DNA from: Comamonas endophytica
Lineage (GTDB): Bacteria > Pseudomonadota > Gammaproteobacteria > Burkholderiales > Burkholderiaceae_C
Direction of reading: 5' to 3'
NCBI RefSeq assembly: GCF_023634805.2
Contig: NZ_CP106882.1
Coordinates: forward strand, 1 to 64,000
DNA: 64,000 nt
In this document: one piece after another, positions 17,667 to 26,238 of the stretch
Numbering within the stretch: the stretch's first letter is position 1
Layout: each line of letters begins with the position of its first letter
Translations under genes and position numbers: made by a program
Notes under the pieces: model-generated
Database searches by the model: none
Seen by the model: the letters and a program-made list of their open reading frames with translations, nothing else
Told to the model about the DNA's origin: nothing

Positions 17667-18923
17667 ATGTCCTCTGCAACCGCTGAAAAACCAGTCCCTG
17701 CCTCCATGACCAAGCCGGCGCCCCCCACCCCGGAGGCAAGCGCCGGCAGTGCCGCAGCGTTTCGGGTGACGCCTGCACTCCGGGGCATCCATGCACTGCA
17801 CGACTTCCAGCCCCTGGCGCGCAGGAAGCTGCCCCGCCAGCTCTACAGCTACATCAGCAACGGCGCGGACGACGAGGTGAGCCTGCGCGCCAACCGGTCG
17901 GCATTCGACGCCTACGGTTTCGTGCCGCGCATGCTCGAGGGCGTCGCCGAGCGGGCACAGAAAACCGAGATCTTCGGCCGGATGTACGAATCGCCTTTCG
18001 GCATCTCGCCGGTCGGCCTGGCCGCGATGTGGTGCTATCGCGGCGACCTGGTTCTGGCGCGGGCGGCGCAGGCCATGGGGATTCCTGCCGTGATGAGCGG
18101 CGCGTCGCTGGTGCCGATGGAGGTGGTGGCACAAGGGGCGCCCGACACCTGGTTCCAGGCTTACATCCCCGGCGATGCGGCGCGCGTCGAAGCCCTGATC
18201 GGGCGGATTGCCAAGGCGGGCTTCAAGACCCTGGTGGTCACCGTGGACCTGCCGGTGCAGGTCAATCCGGAGCGCTACCTGAAAAACGGGTTCACGACGC
18301 CCCTGCGCCCGAGCCTGCGGCTGGCGTGGGACGGCATCAGCCACCCGCGCTGGCTGCTGGGAACCTTTGGCAAGACGCTGGCCCGGCATGGCATGCCCCA
18401 CTTCGAGAATTGGCGCGCCGAGCGCGGCGCGCCCATTCTCTCGGCGCGGGTGGAACGCGATTTCCAGGCACGCGACCATCTCGACTGGCTGCACCTGGGC
18501 ATGGTGCGCGAGCTCTGGAAGGGGCCGCTGGTCGTGAAGGGCATCATGCGCTGGCAGGATGCCGTCAAGGCGCAAAACCTCGGCATCGATGGCATCGTGG
18601 TGTCCAACCACGGCGGCCGCCAGGTCGATGGCGCCATCTCGCCCCTGCGCGTGTTGCCCGAGATCGTGGCTGCGGCCCCCAAACTGACGGTGATGATGGA
18701 CAGCGGCATCCGCCGCGGCAGCGATGTGCTCAAGGCCCTGTCGCTGGGCGCGCGATGCGTGTTCAACGGCCGATCCTTCAACTATGCAGCCACCGTCGCC
18801 GGCCATGACGGCGTCTGCCATGCCATTTCCATCCTGCGCGCCGAGATCCACCGCAACATGGCATTGCTGGGCATCAATCGGCTCGACGAACTGGATCCAT
18901 CGTTTGTCAGAGGGCCGGCTTGA
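17667..18923 (+). CDS. FMN-dependent alpha-hydroxyacid dehydrogenase/oxidase
   Basis: 418 residues of the lactate/mandelate/glycolate dehydrogenase family. LYSYISNGADDEVSLRANR is the N-terminal family motif. SPVGLAAMWCYRGDLVLARAA forms the FMN site, VKGIMRWQDA contributes a flavin-contacting Lys, and the active-site His-Arg lie in VVSNHGGRQVDGA. MDSGIRRGSDVLKAL closes the phosphate-binding loop. It oxidises a 2-hydroxy acid to a 2-keto acid. The first 35 residues are low-complexity Ala/Pro and lie ahead of the conserved barrel. It is divergent from the ThDP enzyme (215 bp between starts), suggesting hydroxy acid to keto acid to decarboxylated or ligated product. Confidence 0.9.
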   Translation: MSSATAEKPVPASMTKPAPPTPEASAGSAAAFRVTPALRGIHALHDFQPLARRKLPRQLYSYISNGADDEVSLRANRSAFDAYGFVPRMLEGVAERAQKTEIFGRMYESPFGISPVGLAAMWCYRGDLVLARAAQAMGIPAVMSGASLVPMEVVAQGAPDTWFQAYIPGDAARVEALIGRIAKAGFKTLVVTVDLPVQVNPERYLKNGFTTPLRPSLRLAWDGISHPRWLLGTFGKTLARHGMPHFENWRAERGAPILSARVERDFQARDHLDWLHLGMVRELWKGPLVVKGIMRWQDAVKAQNLGIDGIVVSNHGGRQVDGAISPLRVLPEIVAAAPKLTVMMDSGIRRGSDVLKALSLGARCVFNGRSFNYAATVAGHDGVCHAISILRAEIHRNMALLGINRLDELDPSFVRGPA

Positions 18924-18965
18924 ACGGCAACCGGCGCATCCTGAAGCTTCTCGACGGCCCGGTGG

Positions 18966-19256
18966 CTAGCCCAGACGCAGCATGAAGACCCCGGCCACGA
19001 CCCGCGCGGTGCCTGCCGCGCGTGTCCAGCCGAAGCGGTCGCCCAGAATTCAGTGCAGATGACCGCGGCAAAGACCACGCAGGTCTCGCGCAAGGCGGCC
19101 AATCCCACCAGCATCGCACCCACCGACAGCATCACCACTCCAAACCAGGCCTGCGGTGGCAGGTGCCCGCCCAGCACCGCGCTGGCCTGCGCCACCAGCC
19201 AGGGCGCCGATCCCCGCATGATCGGATAGGTCGGGCCAGGTCGCCGTGGTGGTAGG
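18966..19256 (-). pseudogene. Remnant of an EamA/DMT-family permease
   Basis: Pieces of a drug/metabolite transporter can be read in changing frames: RAYHHGDLA, then YPIMRGSAPWLVA with the following helix, joined directly to AALRETCVVFAAVICTE, then ILGDRFGWTRAAGT and the C-terminal VVAGVFMLRLG with TAG at 18968-18966. The first pieces belong to the N-terminal half and the last to the final helices, so the middle of the gene has been deleted. At least two one-base shifts are also needed. The 5' part is missing. No function is expected. Confidence 0.65.
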
Positions 19257-19599
19257 CCCGGCAAGCGCCGCTTGGCAGGCGATGCGGACCGGGGACGAGG
19301 CCGCAATGGAGGGCCAGGCCGCGGTCGGCGGCAAGCCGAGCCAGGGCACGGCCGGCACCTGGACCGTGGGAGTGGCCGTCAGCGGCAATGCCATGGGACT
19401 GCAGCTGCACGAATGGCAGGCGCTGAACGACGCCGACCAGCAGCTGCGCCGCAAAGCCGCGGCCGCCACGGTGGGCAGCGGGTGCCCCTGTGTGATCGAT
19501 TCGGTGGCCGACCTGCTGCCGGTCGTCGATGATCACCAAGGAAAAGCTGGTCGCGGGTTCGACGCCCTGCCCGCCTCGAAGCCAGCGAAGATTGCCAAC
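19257..19599. other. Gap without a convincing gene
   Basis: Upstream of the permease remnant no frame gives recognisable protein on either strand. The only long frames are unstructured translations typical of GC-rich non-coding DNA. It is probably further decayed remains of the same locus. Confidence 0.4.
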
Positions 19600-20445
19600 T
19601 CAGGCGTTCACGACGCGCTGCCTTTGTTCCCCCAATCCGTCGATGCCCAGGCGCATGGTTTGCCCGGCACGCAGGTAGACCGGCTCGGGCTTGATGCCCA
19701 TGCCCACGCCCGGCGGCGTGCCGGTGGAGATGACATCCCCGGGGTGCAGCGTCATGAAGCGGCTGAGGTAGGCAATGATCTGCGGCACCCTGAAGATCAT
19801 CGTCGCGGTGTTGCCGTCCTGGTAGCGGCGGCCGTCGACTTCCAGCCAGAGCCGCAGCCGGTGCGGATCCGGGATTTCATCCCTGGTGACCAGCCAGGGA
19901 CCGGTGGGGCCGAAGGTGTCGCAGCCCTTGCCCTTGTCCCAGGTGCCGCCGCGCTCGAGCTGGTAGGCGCGCTCGGAGATGTCGTTGACGACGCAATAGC
20001 CCGCGACATGGTCCATGGCCTGGTCCTCCTCGATATAGGAAGCGGTCCGGCCGATGACCACCCCGAGCTCGACCTCCCAGTCGGTCTTTTCCGAACCGCG
20101 CGGGATCCGGACGTCATCGTTCGGCCCCACGACCGCCGAGGTCCACTTGTTGAACACCACCGGCTCCTGGGGAATGGGCATGTTCGACTCGGCGGCGTGA
20201 TCGGCGTAGTTCAGGCCGATGCAGACGAACTTGCCGATGCGGCCCACGCAGGCGCCCAGGCGCGGCTGGCCCTCGACGCGCGGCAGCGTGGACAGGTCCA
20301 GCGCCTGCAGCCGCAGCCAGGCGGCGCTGGCCAGGAAGCTGCCATCGATATCCGGGGTCAGGCCGCAGAGGTCCCGGATGTGGCCGTCCTGGTCCAGGAC
20401 TCCGGGTTTTTCCTGGCCCGGCAGGCCGTAGCGCAGCAACTTCAT
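19600..20445 (-). CDS. Fumarylacetoacetate hydrolase-family protein
   Basis: 281 residues. It begins MKLLRYGLPGQEKPGVLDQDG, the N-terminal domain of the FAH subgroup that includes ureidoglycolate lyase-like and 2,4-diketo-3-deoxy-sugar-acid hydrolases. The catalytic domain has CIGLNYADHAAESN, the metal ligands in DWEVELGVVIG and the ISTGTPPGVGMG loop. It cleaves a C-C bond next to a 1,3-diketo group, or a related reaction, with a divalent metal. ATG 20445 has GGAGA 5-6 bases upstream. No tight partner; upstream lies an AT-rich non-coding stretch. Confidence 0.9.
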   Translation of the reverse strand: MKLLRYGLPGQEKPGVLDQDGHIRDLCGLTPDIDGSFLASAAWLRLQALDLSTLPRVEGQPRLGACVGRIGKFVCIGLNYADHAAESNMPIPQEPVVFNKWTSAVVGPNDDVRIPRGSEKTDWEVELGVVIGRTASYIEEDQAMDHVAGYCVVNDISERAYQLERGGTWDKGKGCDTFGPTGPWLVTRDEIPDPHRLRLWLEVDGRRYQDGNTATMIFRVPQIIAYLSRFMTLHPGDVISTGTPPGVGMGIKPEPVYLRAGQTMRLGIDGLGEQRQRVVNA

Positions 20446-21097
20446 TTCTCGTCTCCATGGGATCATTGGGATGGAGTGCAGTGTAAAAGCTGCCAACACG
20501 GCTTTTATGCCAATGATGCATTCTCTTGCGTACCGATGTCGCATCCCGGACCTCAGCTGCCTTGCCCGGCGCCCGGAGTTTATCCAGCGCTTCCATGGGC
20601 AGGATACTCTTGCATATTGGAAATCTCATCCACTGAGGGATTTCTTCCTGTTCATCGGTATATTTCGAAAAGGCTTTTTCGAGATTCTTCGAGGCGTGCC
20701 GATTTCAAGCAGCTTAGCGGCGCTGCTGCTTGCGTGGCAAACGGCTCGCATGGGTTCCATGGAATTCTTTCGCATCGATGGAATGAAAAACAATACAAGG
20801 ACGCATGCGGCAAACGGCGCACCGTATCTTCCGGCATATCACATTGGAATCAGGCCTTTGGAATAATTCTATCCAGCCAAGATAGTTTTCATTTATCAAA
20901 TTCCAGTTTTAATTTCTTCACGGAAGTTTTCGTGGCAAACATCGCCATCAAGGGTTGCATGCCGGATTGCATCGCAGTGCGTCCGGTCGTGGACATGAAA
21001 TCAAACGCAGGATGGATAAATGATCTCGATACTTTGAGCTTGGGGCCTACAGTACCTGTAAGCCGAATATTAAATCGTTGAAAACTCTCCTTTTTCA
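20446..21097. other. AT-richer intergenic island without a recognised gene
   Basis: About 650 bp clearly richer in A and T than the surroundings, with runs such as TTTATCAAATTCC and AATATTAAATCG. The longest open stretch (20471-20866, plus) gives a peptide with no recognisable motif and unusual codon use, and I do not call it a gene. Such DNA is typical of horizontally acquired or H-NS-bound sequence, and the next gene encodes an H-NS-type protein. Confidence 0.5.
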
Positions 21098-21147
21098 TTG
21101 CTTCGCAGCGTGGCAAAAGCTATATTGACACGTCATCAAAAAGGAAA
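21098..21147 (+). promoter_or_regulatory. Candidate promoter and ribosome-binding site of the H-NS-type gene
   Basis: TTGCTT at 21098-21103 and TATATT at 21121-21126 are separated by 17 bp and resemble a sigma-70 promoter with a good -10 and weak -35. AAGGAAAG follows at 21141-21148, 5 bases before the ATG at 21153. Prediction by pattern only. Confidence 0.4.
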
Positions 21148-21152
21148 GCAAC

Positions 21153-21446
21153 ATGCCAAGCTACAAGGAACTGCTCGAGCAACGCAATCAATTGGAAAAC
21201 CAGATCAAGGAGGCCCGGGATAAGGAGCTGGCCGACGCCATCGACCAGGTGCGTTCCCTGGTTTCGGAGTTCGAATTGACCGAACAGGATGTTTTTCCGC
21301 CTGCGCGCAGCAAGCGGCCCGGCACTGCAGGCAGCAAGGTCGCGCCCAAATACAAGAATCCGCAGACGGGCGAGACCTGGACAGGCCGTGGCAAGGCGCC
21401 CAAGTGGATTGCCAAGGAAACCGATCGCGAGAAGTTCGCCATTTGA
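21153..21446 (+). CDS. H-NS-type nucleoid-associated protein
   Basis: 97 residues. An N-terminal coiled coil (YKELLEQRNQLENQIKEARDKE, followed by LADAIDQVRSL) serves oligomerisation. A basic linker leads to the C-terminal DNA-binding motif NPQTGETWTGRGKAPKWIA, the H-NS signature whose RGK loop enters the AT-rich minor groove. H-NS proteins bridge and silence AT-rich, often acquired, DNA. The gene stands alone with its own candidate promoter, an AT-rich upstream region that it may bind itself, and a strong terminator. Confidence 0.93.
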   Translation: MPSYKELLEQRNQLENQIKEARDKELADAIDQVRSLVSEFELTEQDVFPPARSKRPGTAGSKVAPKYKNPQTGETWTGRGKAPKWIAKETDREKFAI

Positions 21447-21458
21447 TGGCTCCCGTTG

Positions 21459-21493
21459 AAACGGCCCGCATGCAATATGCGGGCCGTTTTTTA
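21459..21493 (+). terminator. Intrinsic terminator of the H-NS-type gene
   Basis: ACGGCCCGCA (21461-21470) and TGCGGGCCGT (21478-21487) form a perfect 10-bp stem around a 7-base loop, followed by seven Ts interrupted by one A. It starts 14 bp after the H-NS stop codon. Confidence 0.92.
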
Positions 21494-21581
21494 TTTTCAC
21501 TCCGGTCATCGATCCAGGCGCCTTCGCAACGGCCTTATCAGGCAACCCCGCAACGCCGCATATTCCTGACGCAGTCGATGC

Positions 21582-22415
21582 CTACATTTCCGCTGCAAAC
21601 GCCGACTTGCTCATGGCGTCGCAGATGGCGCGTATCTGCGGGCGCATCAGCCTGGCGACTTCGTCGCGCCGGTGCGATTCGAGGCGCCCTGAAATCGCCG
21701 CCACGCTGAGCGCCGCGATCGGGTTGTCCGGCGGAAAGGCGATGCCGATGGCGGCGGTGCCTGGCGTCACCACGCTGTCCAGAAAGGCATAGCCTTTTTC
21801 GCGCCCCACCTTGATGGCCTCGCGCAGGTAGGCGGCCGTGATGAATCCGTATTTCTCGTATTTGGGCGCATTGGTGTCGATGATGGATTCGGCTTCTTCG
21901 GGCGGTAATGCGCACAGGATCGCCAGCCCGCCGGCCCCCACCCCCAGGGGGCGGCGGATGCCGACATCGAGCGCCAGGGACTTGATCGGGTAATCGCCCA
22001 GCGCGCGGTGCGTGCACACGGCCTCCAGGCCGCTGCGCTCGCTCAGGTAGATGGTGTCCTGCGTGACCTCGGCGAGCTTTTGCAGCGCCGCGTCGCACAG
22101 CTCAGACAACCGGTAGCGCGGCCGTGCCAGCAACCCCAGCTCATGCAGGAGGGGCCCCAGGTAGAACTTGCGGGTGCGTGGATCGCGCGCCACCAGGCCT
22201 TCGATTTCGAGCCGGTGGAGCATGCGAAAGCAGGTGGACTGGGGCAGGCCGCTGGTGGCCGTGATCTCGCCGATGCGCATGCCTGCGCGCCCGCGCGACG
22301 CCACGATACGGAGCATCAGAACCACACGCTCGATGCTTTGCGTGCCGGATCGCGCATTCTCACCATGTGGTGGTTTATTCGGATCGGGAAAATCGTTCTC
22401 GAGAGTTTTGCTCAT
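21582..22415 (-). CDS. IclR-family transcriptional regulator
   Basis: 277 residues. A winged helix-turn-helix at about 25-85 (IERVVLMLRIVASRGRAGMR, then EITATSGLPQSTCFRMLHRLE) is followed by the IclR effector domain with PLGVGAGGLAILCALP and GTAAIGIAFPP. It is divergent from the LeuCD/Liv/lyase operon, with 136 bp between start codons holding two similar palindromes. It most probably controls that operon in response to its substrate. Confidence 0.92.
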   Translation of the reverse strand: MSKTLENDFPDPNKPPHGENARSGTQSIERVVLMLRIVASRGRAGMRIGEITATSGLPQSTCFRMLHRLEIEGLVARDPRTRKFYLGPLLHELGLLARPRYRLSELCDAALQKLAEVTQDTIYLSERSGLEAVCTHRALGDYPIKSLALDVGIRRPLGVGAGGLAILCALPPEEAESIIDTNAPKYEKYGFITAAYLREAIKVGREKGYAFLDSVVTPGTAAIGIAFPPDNPIAALSVAAISGRLESHRRDEVARLMRPQIRAICDAMSKSAFAAEM

Positions 22416-22434
22416 GTGGTCTTTTTAATTCCAA

Positions 22435-22532
22435 TCCACATCGTGGGCAATCTAGGGTTAACCCACTCGATACGGACGCTGCTTTGATTTTTTAATCTGT
22501 CATCAACCCATCGAATAACCACCACATTGTGG
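22435..22532. promoter_or_regulatory. Paired candidate IclR operators
   Basis: CCACATTGTGG at 22522-22532 is an 11-bp palindrome (5-1-5) just upstream of the hydratase gene. CCACATCGTGG at 22435-22445 is the same sequence with one change, near the iclR start. The 87-bp spacing puts one site at each divergent promoter. Sites are seen; binding by the neighbouring IclR protein is inferred. Confidence 0.55.
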
Positions 22533-22551
22533 ATAAAAGGGACAACGCCTC

Positions 22552-23850
22552 ATGCCATACACGATGACCGAAAAAATCCTCGCCCGGGTCGCGGGACTGC
22601 CTGCGGTGCGAGCGGGCGATGAAATCCTGGCGCGGCCGGATTTCGTGATTGCCTATGACTTCCCCGGGTACACCGACGTGTTCTTCAAGGAGGCGAAGGA
22701 GGATTTCGGCGTGGCGCATGTGCCCAGCCCGGAGCGCTTCGTGCTGTTCATCGACCACATGGTTCCGGCGGCCGCGCCCAAGGAGGAGGAGCTGCACAAG
22801 ATCACGCGCGCCTGGGGCAAGGAGCAGGGCGTGCCGGTGCACGAGCGCGAGGGCATCGGCCACCAGGTGTCGGCGGAGCTCGGCTATGCCACGCCCGGGG
22901 CCTTCGCGGTGCACTTCGACGGGCATGTGAGCCAGCTCGGCGCCTTCGGCACGCTGGCCATCGGCGCGCGCAAGAGCGTGCTGGAGACCTTCGTGTCCGA
23001 GCGCATGGCGCTGGTGGTGCCGGGCACCGTGAAGATCGAGGTCACGGGCACGGTGCAGCCGGGCGTGATGGCGCGCGACATCTTCCACCACCTGGTGCGG
23101 GTGCTGGGCCCGGCGTCGTGCCGCTTCAAGGTGGTGGAGCTGTGCGGCCCGGTCATCGACGCGATGAGCATCGAGGGGCGCCAGACGATCTGCGGCCAGG
23201 CGATGTTCCTGGGTGCCACCACGATGCTGATCGCCCCCGACGCCAAGACCCTGGCCCATGCCCAGGGCCGGGCCAAGATCGCGCTCGATCCCGTGTACCC
23301 GGATGCGCACGCGCATTACGACCAGGTGCACCGCATCGATATCAGCGACCTGGCGCCGATCGTGGTGGCGCCGCCCAGCCCCGCCAACACGCGCGACCTG
23401 AGCGAATACGCGGGCCTGGAAGTGCAGATGGGCTACCTCGGCAGCTGCGCCAGCGGCCGGCTGGAGGACCTGCGCGTGGCCGCCGAGGTGCTCAAGGGGC
23501 GCAGGATCAAGCCGGGCTTCCAGCTGCATGTGGTGCCGACCTCGCAGGCCATCATGTCGCAGGCCGCGAGCGAAGGGCTGATCTCCACCCTGGTGGACGC
23601 CGGCGCGTTCATCAGCTCGTCGAGCTGCGACTACTGCTACGGCCGCATCGCCACGATGACGGACGGCCAGCGCGCGGTCTCGACCGGCACGCTGAACACC
23701 CCCGGGCGCATGGGCAGCGCCGATTCCGAGATCTTCATCTGCAACGCCGCCGTGGTCGCGGCCTCGGCGCTCGAAGGCTGCATTGCCGACCCCCGGCCTT
23801 ATCTCGCATCCGTCACCTCCGTCGCCACCGCACAGGAAATCCCCGCATGA
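22552..23850 (+). CDS. Aconitase/3-isopropylmalate dehydratase large-subunit family protein
   Basis: 432 residues, LeuC/homoaconitase family. It has the IDHMVP substrate loop, HEREGIGHQV, and the Fe-S cysteine pattern in LGSCASGR and SSSCDYCYGRI plus an earlier Cys. Enzymes of this family use a [4Fe-4S] cluster to add or remove water on a branched di- or tricarboxylate; DmdA (dimethylmaleate hydratase) belongs here too. No leuB or leuA is nearby, and the partners are a LeuD-like subunit, an ABC importer and a C-C lyase, so leucine synthesis is unlikely. First gene of the operon, facing iclR. Confidence 0.9.
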   Translation: MPYTMTEKILARVAGLPAVRAGDEILARPDFVIAYDFPGYTDVFFKEAKEDFGVAHVPSPERFVLFIDHMVPAAAPKEEELHKITRAWGKEQGVPVHEREGIGHQVSAELGYATPGAFAVHFDGHVSQLGAFGTLAIGARKSVLETFVSERMALVVPGTVKIEVTGTVQPGVMARDIFHHLVRVLGPASCRFKVVELCGPVIDAMSIEGRQTICGQAMFLGATTMLIAPDAKTLAHAQGRAKIALDPVYPDAHAHYDQVHRIDISDLAPIVVAPPSPANTRDLSEYAGLEVQMGYLGSCASGRLEDLRVAAEVLKGRRIKPGFQLHVVPTSQAIMSQAASEGLISTLVDAGAFISSSSCDYCYGRIATMTDGQRAVSTGTLNTPGRMGSADSEIFICNAAVVAASALEGCIADPRPYLASVTSVATAQEIPA

Positions 23851-24377
23851 CACTGCCCACCCTGCACGGCCGCGCGGCCTGGGTCTTCACCGAAGACGAC
23901 TTCGACATCGATCTGATCGTCGGCATCAAGAACATCAAGATCACCGATATCAACGAGCTGGCCGCCGTCACCATGACCAGCTACGACCCGGATTTCGCCA
24001 GGAGCGTCGCCCGCGGCGACCTGCTGGTCGGAGGCGCGAACTTCGGCTACGGCCATCCGCACTACCCGGCCATGCGCGCCATGCGCCACCTGGGGGTGGC
24101 GGGCGTCATTGCCGAGTCCTTCTCGCCAGGGTTCTTCCGCGGCGAGATCAGCATGGGTTTTCCGCTGATCACCTGCCCCGGCATCCGCGCGGCCACGCAG
24201 CGCTGGGACCGGCTGCGGGTGGATTGGGAGCGCGGCGTGGTGGTCAACCAGCAATCGGGCGCGGCCTTGCCCTTCGAGCCCTGGTCGTCCACCGAGCGCG
24301 CGACCATCGAGGCCGGCGGCTTCACCCCCTATCTGAAGGCCCGGCTGGCGCGCGAGCGCGCCGCTGCCGCCGCATGA
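23847..24377 (+). CDS. Aconitase/3-isopropylmalate dehydratase small-subunit family protein
   Basis: 176 residues, the LeuD-type swivel domain: AWVFTEDDFDIDLIVG, then GGANFGYGHPHYPAM, the loop that corresponds to the substrate-binding GSSREH region of LeuD (here with altered residues), and GVAGVIAESFSPGFFRG. It pairs with the preceding large subunit, overlapping it by ATGA, which implies translational coupling. The changed GSSREH-type loop (GANFGYGHPHY) suggests a substrate other than isopropylmalate. Confidence 0.88.
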   Translation: MTLPTLHGRAAWVFTEDDFDIDLIVGIKNIKITDINELAAVTMTSYDPDFARSVARGDLLVGGANFGYGHPHYPAMRAMRHLGVAGVIAESFSPGFFRGEISMGFPLITCPGIRAATQRWDRLRVDWERGVVVNQQSGAALPFEPWSSTERATIEAGGFTPYLKARLARERAAAAA

Positions 24378-24393
24378 CGCGCAGGAGCACAGC

Positions 24394-25257
24394 ATGTTGC
24401 AGATGATTGTCAGCGGCGTCGCCCTGGGCGCCATCTACGGGCTGATCGCCCTGGGCATCGTGATGGTGTTCAAGGCCACCGGCATTCTCAACTTCGCGCA
24501 TGGCGAGGCCGCCATGCTGTCGGCCTTCGTCGCCTATACGCTGTTCAAGCTCGGCCTGCCGCTGTGGGCGGTGGTGCCGCTGACGCTCATCTTCGGCGCG
24601 GCGCTGGGCATGGCGATCGAGCGCTTCATCATCCGCCGCTTCATCGGCAAGGCGCTGCTGTCCTCGGCCATCTGCACGCTGGGGCTGTTCCTGGTGTTCG
24701 GCGACCTGGCGATCTGGGTCTGGGGCAAGGACACGCAGGAGCTGCCCGGCATCTTCCCCTCCGCCCCCATCGATGTCGGCGGCGTGATCGTCTCGGGGCT
24801 GGACCTGGGCATCGTTGCCGTCTGCGCCACGCTCGCGGCGCTGCTGTTCGCGTTCTTTCGCTTCACGCGCCTGGGCATCGCCATGCAGGCCACCATGGAG
24901 AACCCGACGGCCGCACGGCTGATGGGCATTCCCATCAAGCGCATCTACGCGCTGGCCTGGGCACTGTCGCATGTGATCGCCGCGCTGGCCGGCCTGCTGA
25001 TCGCGCCGCTGACCTTCGTGCACTTCTCGATGATGCAGCACGCCCTGCACTTCGCCTTTGCCGCCGCGGTGCTCGGCGGCATCGGCAGCATGCCCGGCGC
25101 GCTGCTGGGCGGCGTGATCATCGGCGTGACCTCCAACCTCACGGGCGCCTATGTGTCCTCGGCGTGGAAGGACGCGGTGCCCTTCATCGTGATGCTGCTG
25201 ATCCTGATCCTGCGGCCGCACGGCCTGCTGGCGCGCGCCCAGGTCAAGAAAGTCTGA
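24394..25257 (+). CDS. Branched-chain amino acid-type ABC transporter permease, LivH family
   Basis: 287 residues, about eight membrane segments, beginning LQMIVSGVALGAIYGLIALGI as in LivH. The permease loop EENPTAARLMGIP-type sequence (MENPTAARLMGIPIKRI) contacts the ATPases. It forms the inner-membrane channel with the next gene product. GGAG precedes the ATG. It lies 16 bp after the LeuD-like gene, so importer and hydratase share a transcript. The HAAT family carries amino acids and also aromatic and dicarboxylic acids. Confidence 0.93.
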   Translation: MLQMIVSGVALGAIYGLIALGIVMVFKATGILNFAHGEAAMLSAFVAYTLFKLGLPLWAVVPLTLIFGAALGMAIERFIIRRFIGKALLSSAICTLGLFLVFGDLAIWVWGKDTQELPGIFPSAPIDVGGVIVSGLDLGIVAVCATLAALLFAFFRFTRLGIAMQATMENPTAARLMGIPIKRIYALAWALSHVIAALAGLLIAPLTFVHFSMMQHALHFAFAAAVLGGIGSMPGALLGGVIIGVTSNLTGAYVSSAWKDAVPFIVMLLILILRPHGLLARAQVKKV

Positions 25258-25266
25258 GGAGGCCCC

Positions 25267-26238
25267 ATGACCAAAGTCTTCGACCAATTCCCCTGGCTCG
25301 GGCCGCTGCTCTTCGTGCTGCTGTTCGTGCTGGCGCCGCTGGTGCCGGGCGGCTATGTGCTCTACATCTTCACGCTGGTGATCATCTACACGCTGGCGTC
25401 CTTCGGCACCAACATCCTGACGGGCTACACCAACCTGATCTCGATGGCCGGCGCGGTGTTCTTCGGCATCGGCGCCTATGGCTCGGCCATCCTCACCACC
25501 CATTTCGGCGTGCCGCTGGTGCTGTCGATGTTCATTGCCGCGGCCATCGCCACCGTGGTCGGCCTGCTGCTGGCGTTGCCGGTGCTGCGGCTGGAAGAGG
25601 TGTTCCTGGCGATCGCCACGCTGGGCTTCGTGATGATCTCGGTGGAGATCGCCAAGTCCGGCGGCGAGCTCTCGGGCGGCGAGAACGGCATGGGCGCGCC
25701 CGGGCCCACGCTGTTCGGCTGGGCGCTGGACGAACGCGGCTATCACCTGTTTGCCGCCGTCGTGCTGGCGGGCGCGCTGTGGGTGGCGCGCAATCTGGCG
25801 CGCAGCCACTTCGGGCGCGGCTTCCTGGCGATCAAGGGCAGCGACACCGCCGCGCGCGCCCTGGGCCTGAACACCACGGCACTGAAGCTGGTGGCGTTCG
25901 GCGTGTGCGCCTTCTACACCGGCCTGTCGGGCGCGCTCTACGCGCCGCTGGTGCGCTTCATCGACCCCTCGCTGTTCGGCATCATGGTCTCGATCAGCTT
26001 CGTCTCGATGGTCATCGTCGGCGGGCTGGGCTCGATCCTGGGCTCGGTGCTGGGCGCGGTGTTCGTGATCGGCGCGCCGCAGCTGCTGACCTACCTGGGC
26101 TTCGACCAGTTCCAGCGCGCGCTGTATGGCGTGGCCATGATCCTGGCGCTGATGTTCCTGCCCGACGGGCTGGCCAGCCTGTTCAAGCGCCGGCGCCTGC
26201 CCGCGGCGGATATCGCGGACAGCGGGGTGGCGAAATGA
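25267..26238 (+). CDS. Branched-chain amino acid-type ABC transporter permease, LivM family
   Basis: 323 residues with about nine to ten membrane segments. GTNILTGYTNLISMAGAVFFG is the LivM signature, and AIKGSDTAARALGLNTTALKL is the coupling loop to the ATPases. It pairs with LivH. It starts 9 bp after LivH and its stop overlaps the LivG start by ATGA. Confidence 0.93.
   Translation: MTKVFDQFPWLGPLLFVLLFVLAPLVPGGYVLYIFTLVIIYTLASFGTNILTGYTNLISMAGAVFFGIGAYGSAILTTHFGVPLVLSMFIAAAIATVVGLLLALPVLRLEEVFLAIATLGFVMISVEIAKSGGELSGGENGMGAPGPTLFGWALDERGYHLFAAVVLAGALWVARNLARSHFGRGFLAIKGSDTAARALGLNTTALKLVAFGVCAFYTGLSGALYAPLVRFIDPSLFGIMVSISFVSMVIVGGLGSILGSVLGAVFVIGAPQLLTYLGFDQFQRALYGVAMILALMFLPDGLASLFKRRRLPAADIADSGVAK

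Noticed and set aside
20471..20866. 131-codon frame in the AT-rich island
   Set aside because: No recognisable motif, no ribosome site and codon use unlike neighbouring genes; left as non-coding.
22552..24377. LeuC/LeuD for leucine biosynthesis
   Set aside because: No leuA or leuB adjoins, the genes lie in a catabolic/transport operon under an IclR regulator, and the small-subunit substrate loop differs from LeuD.
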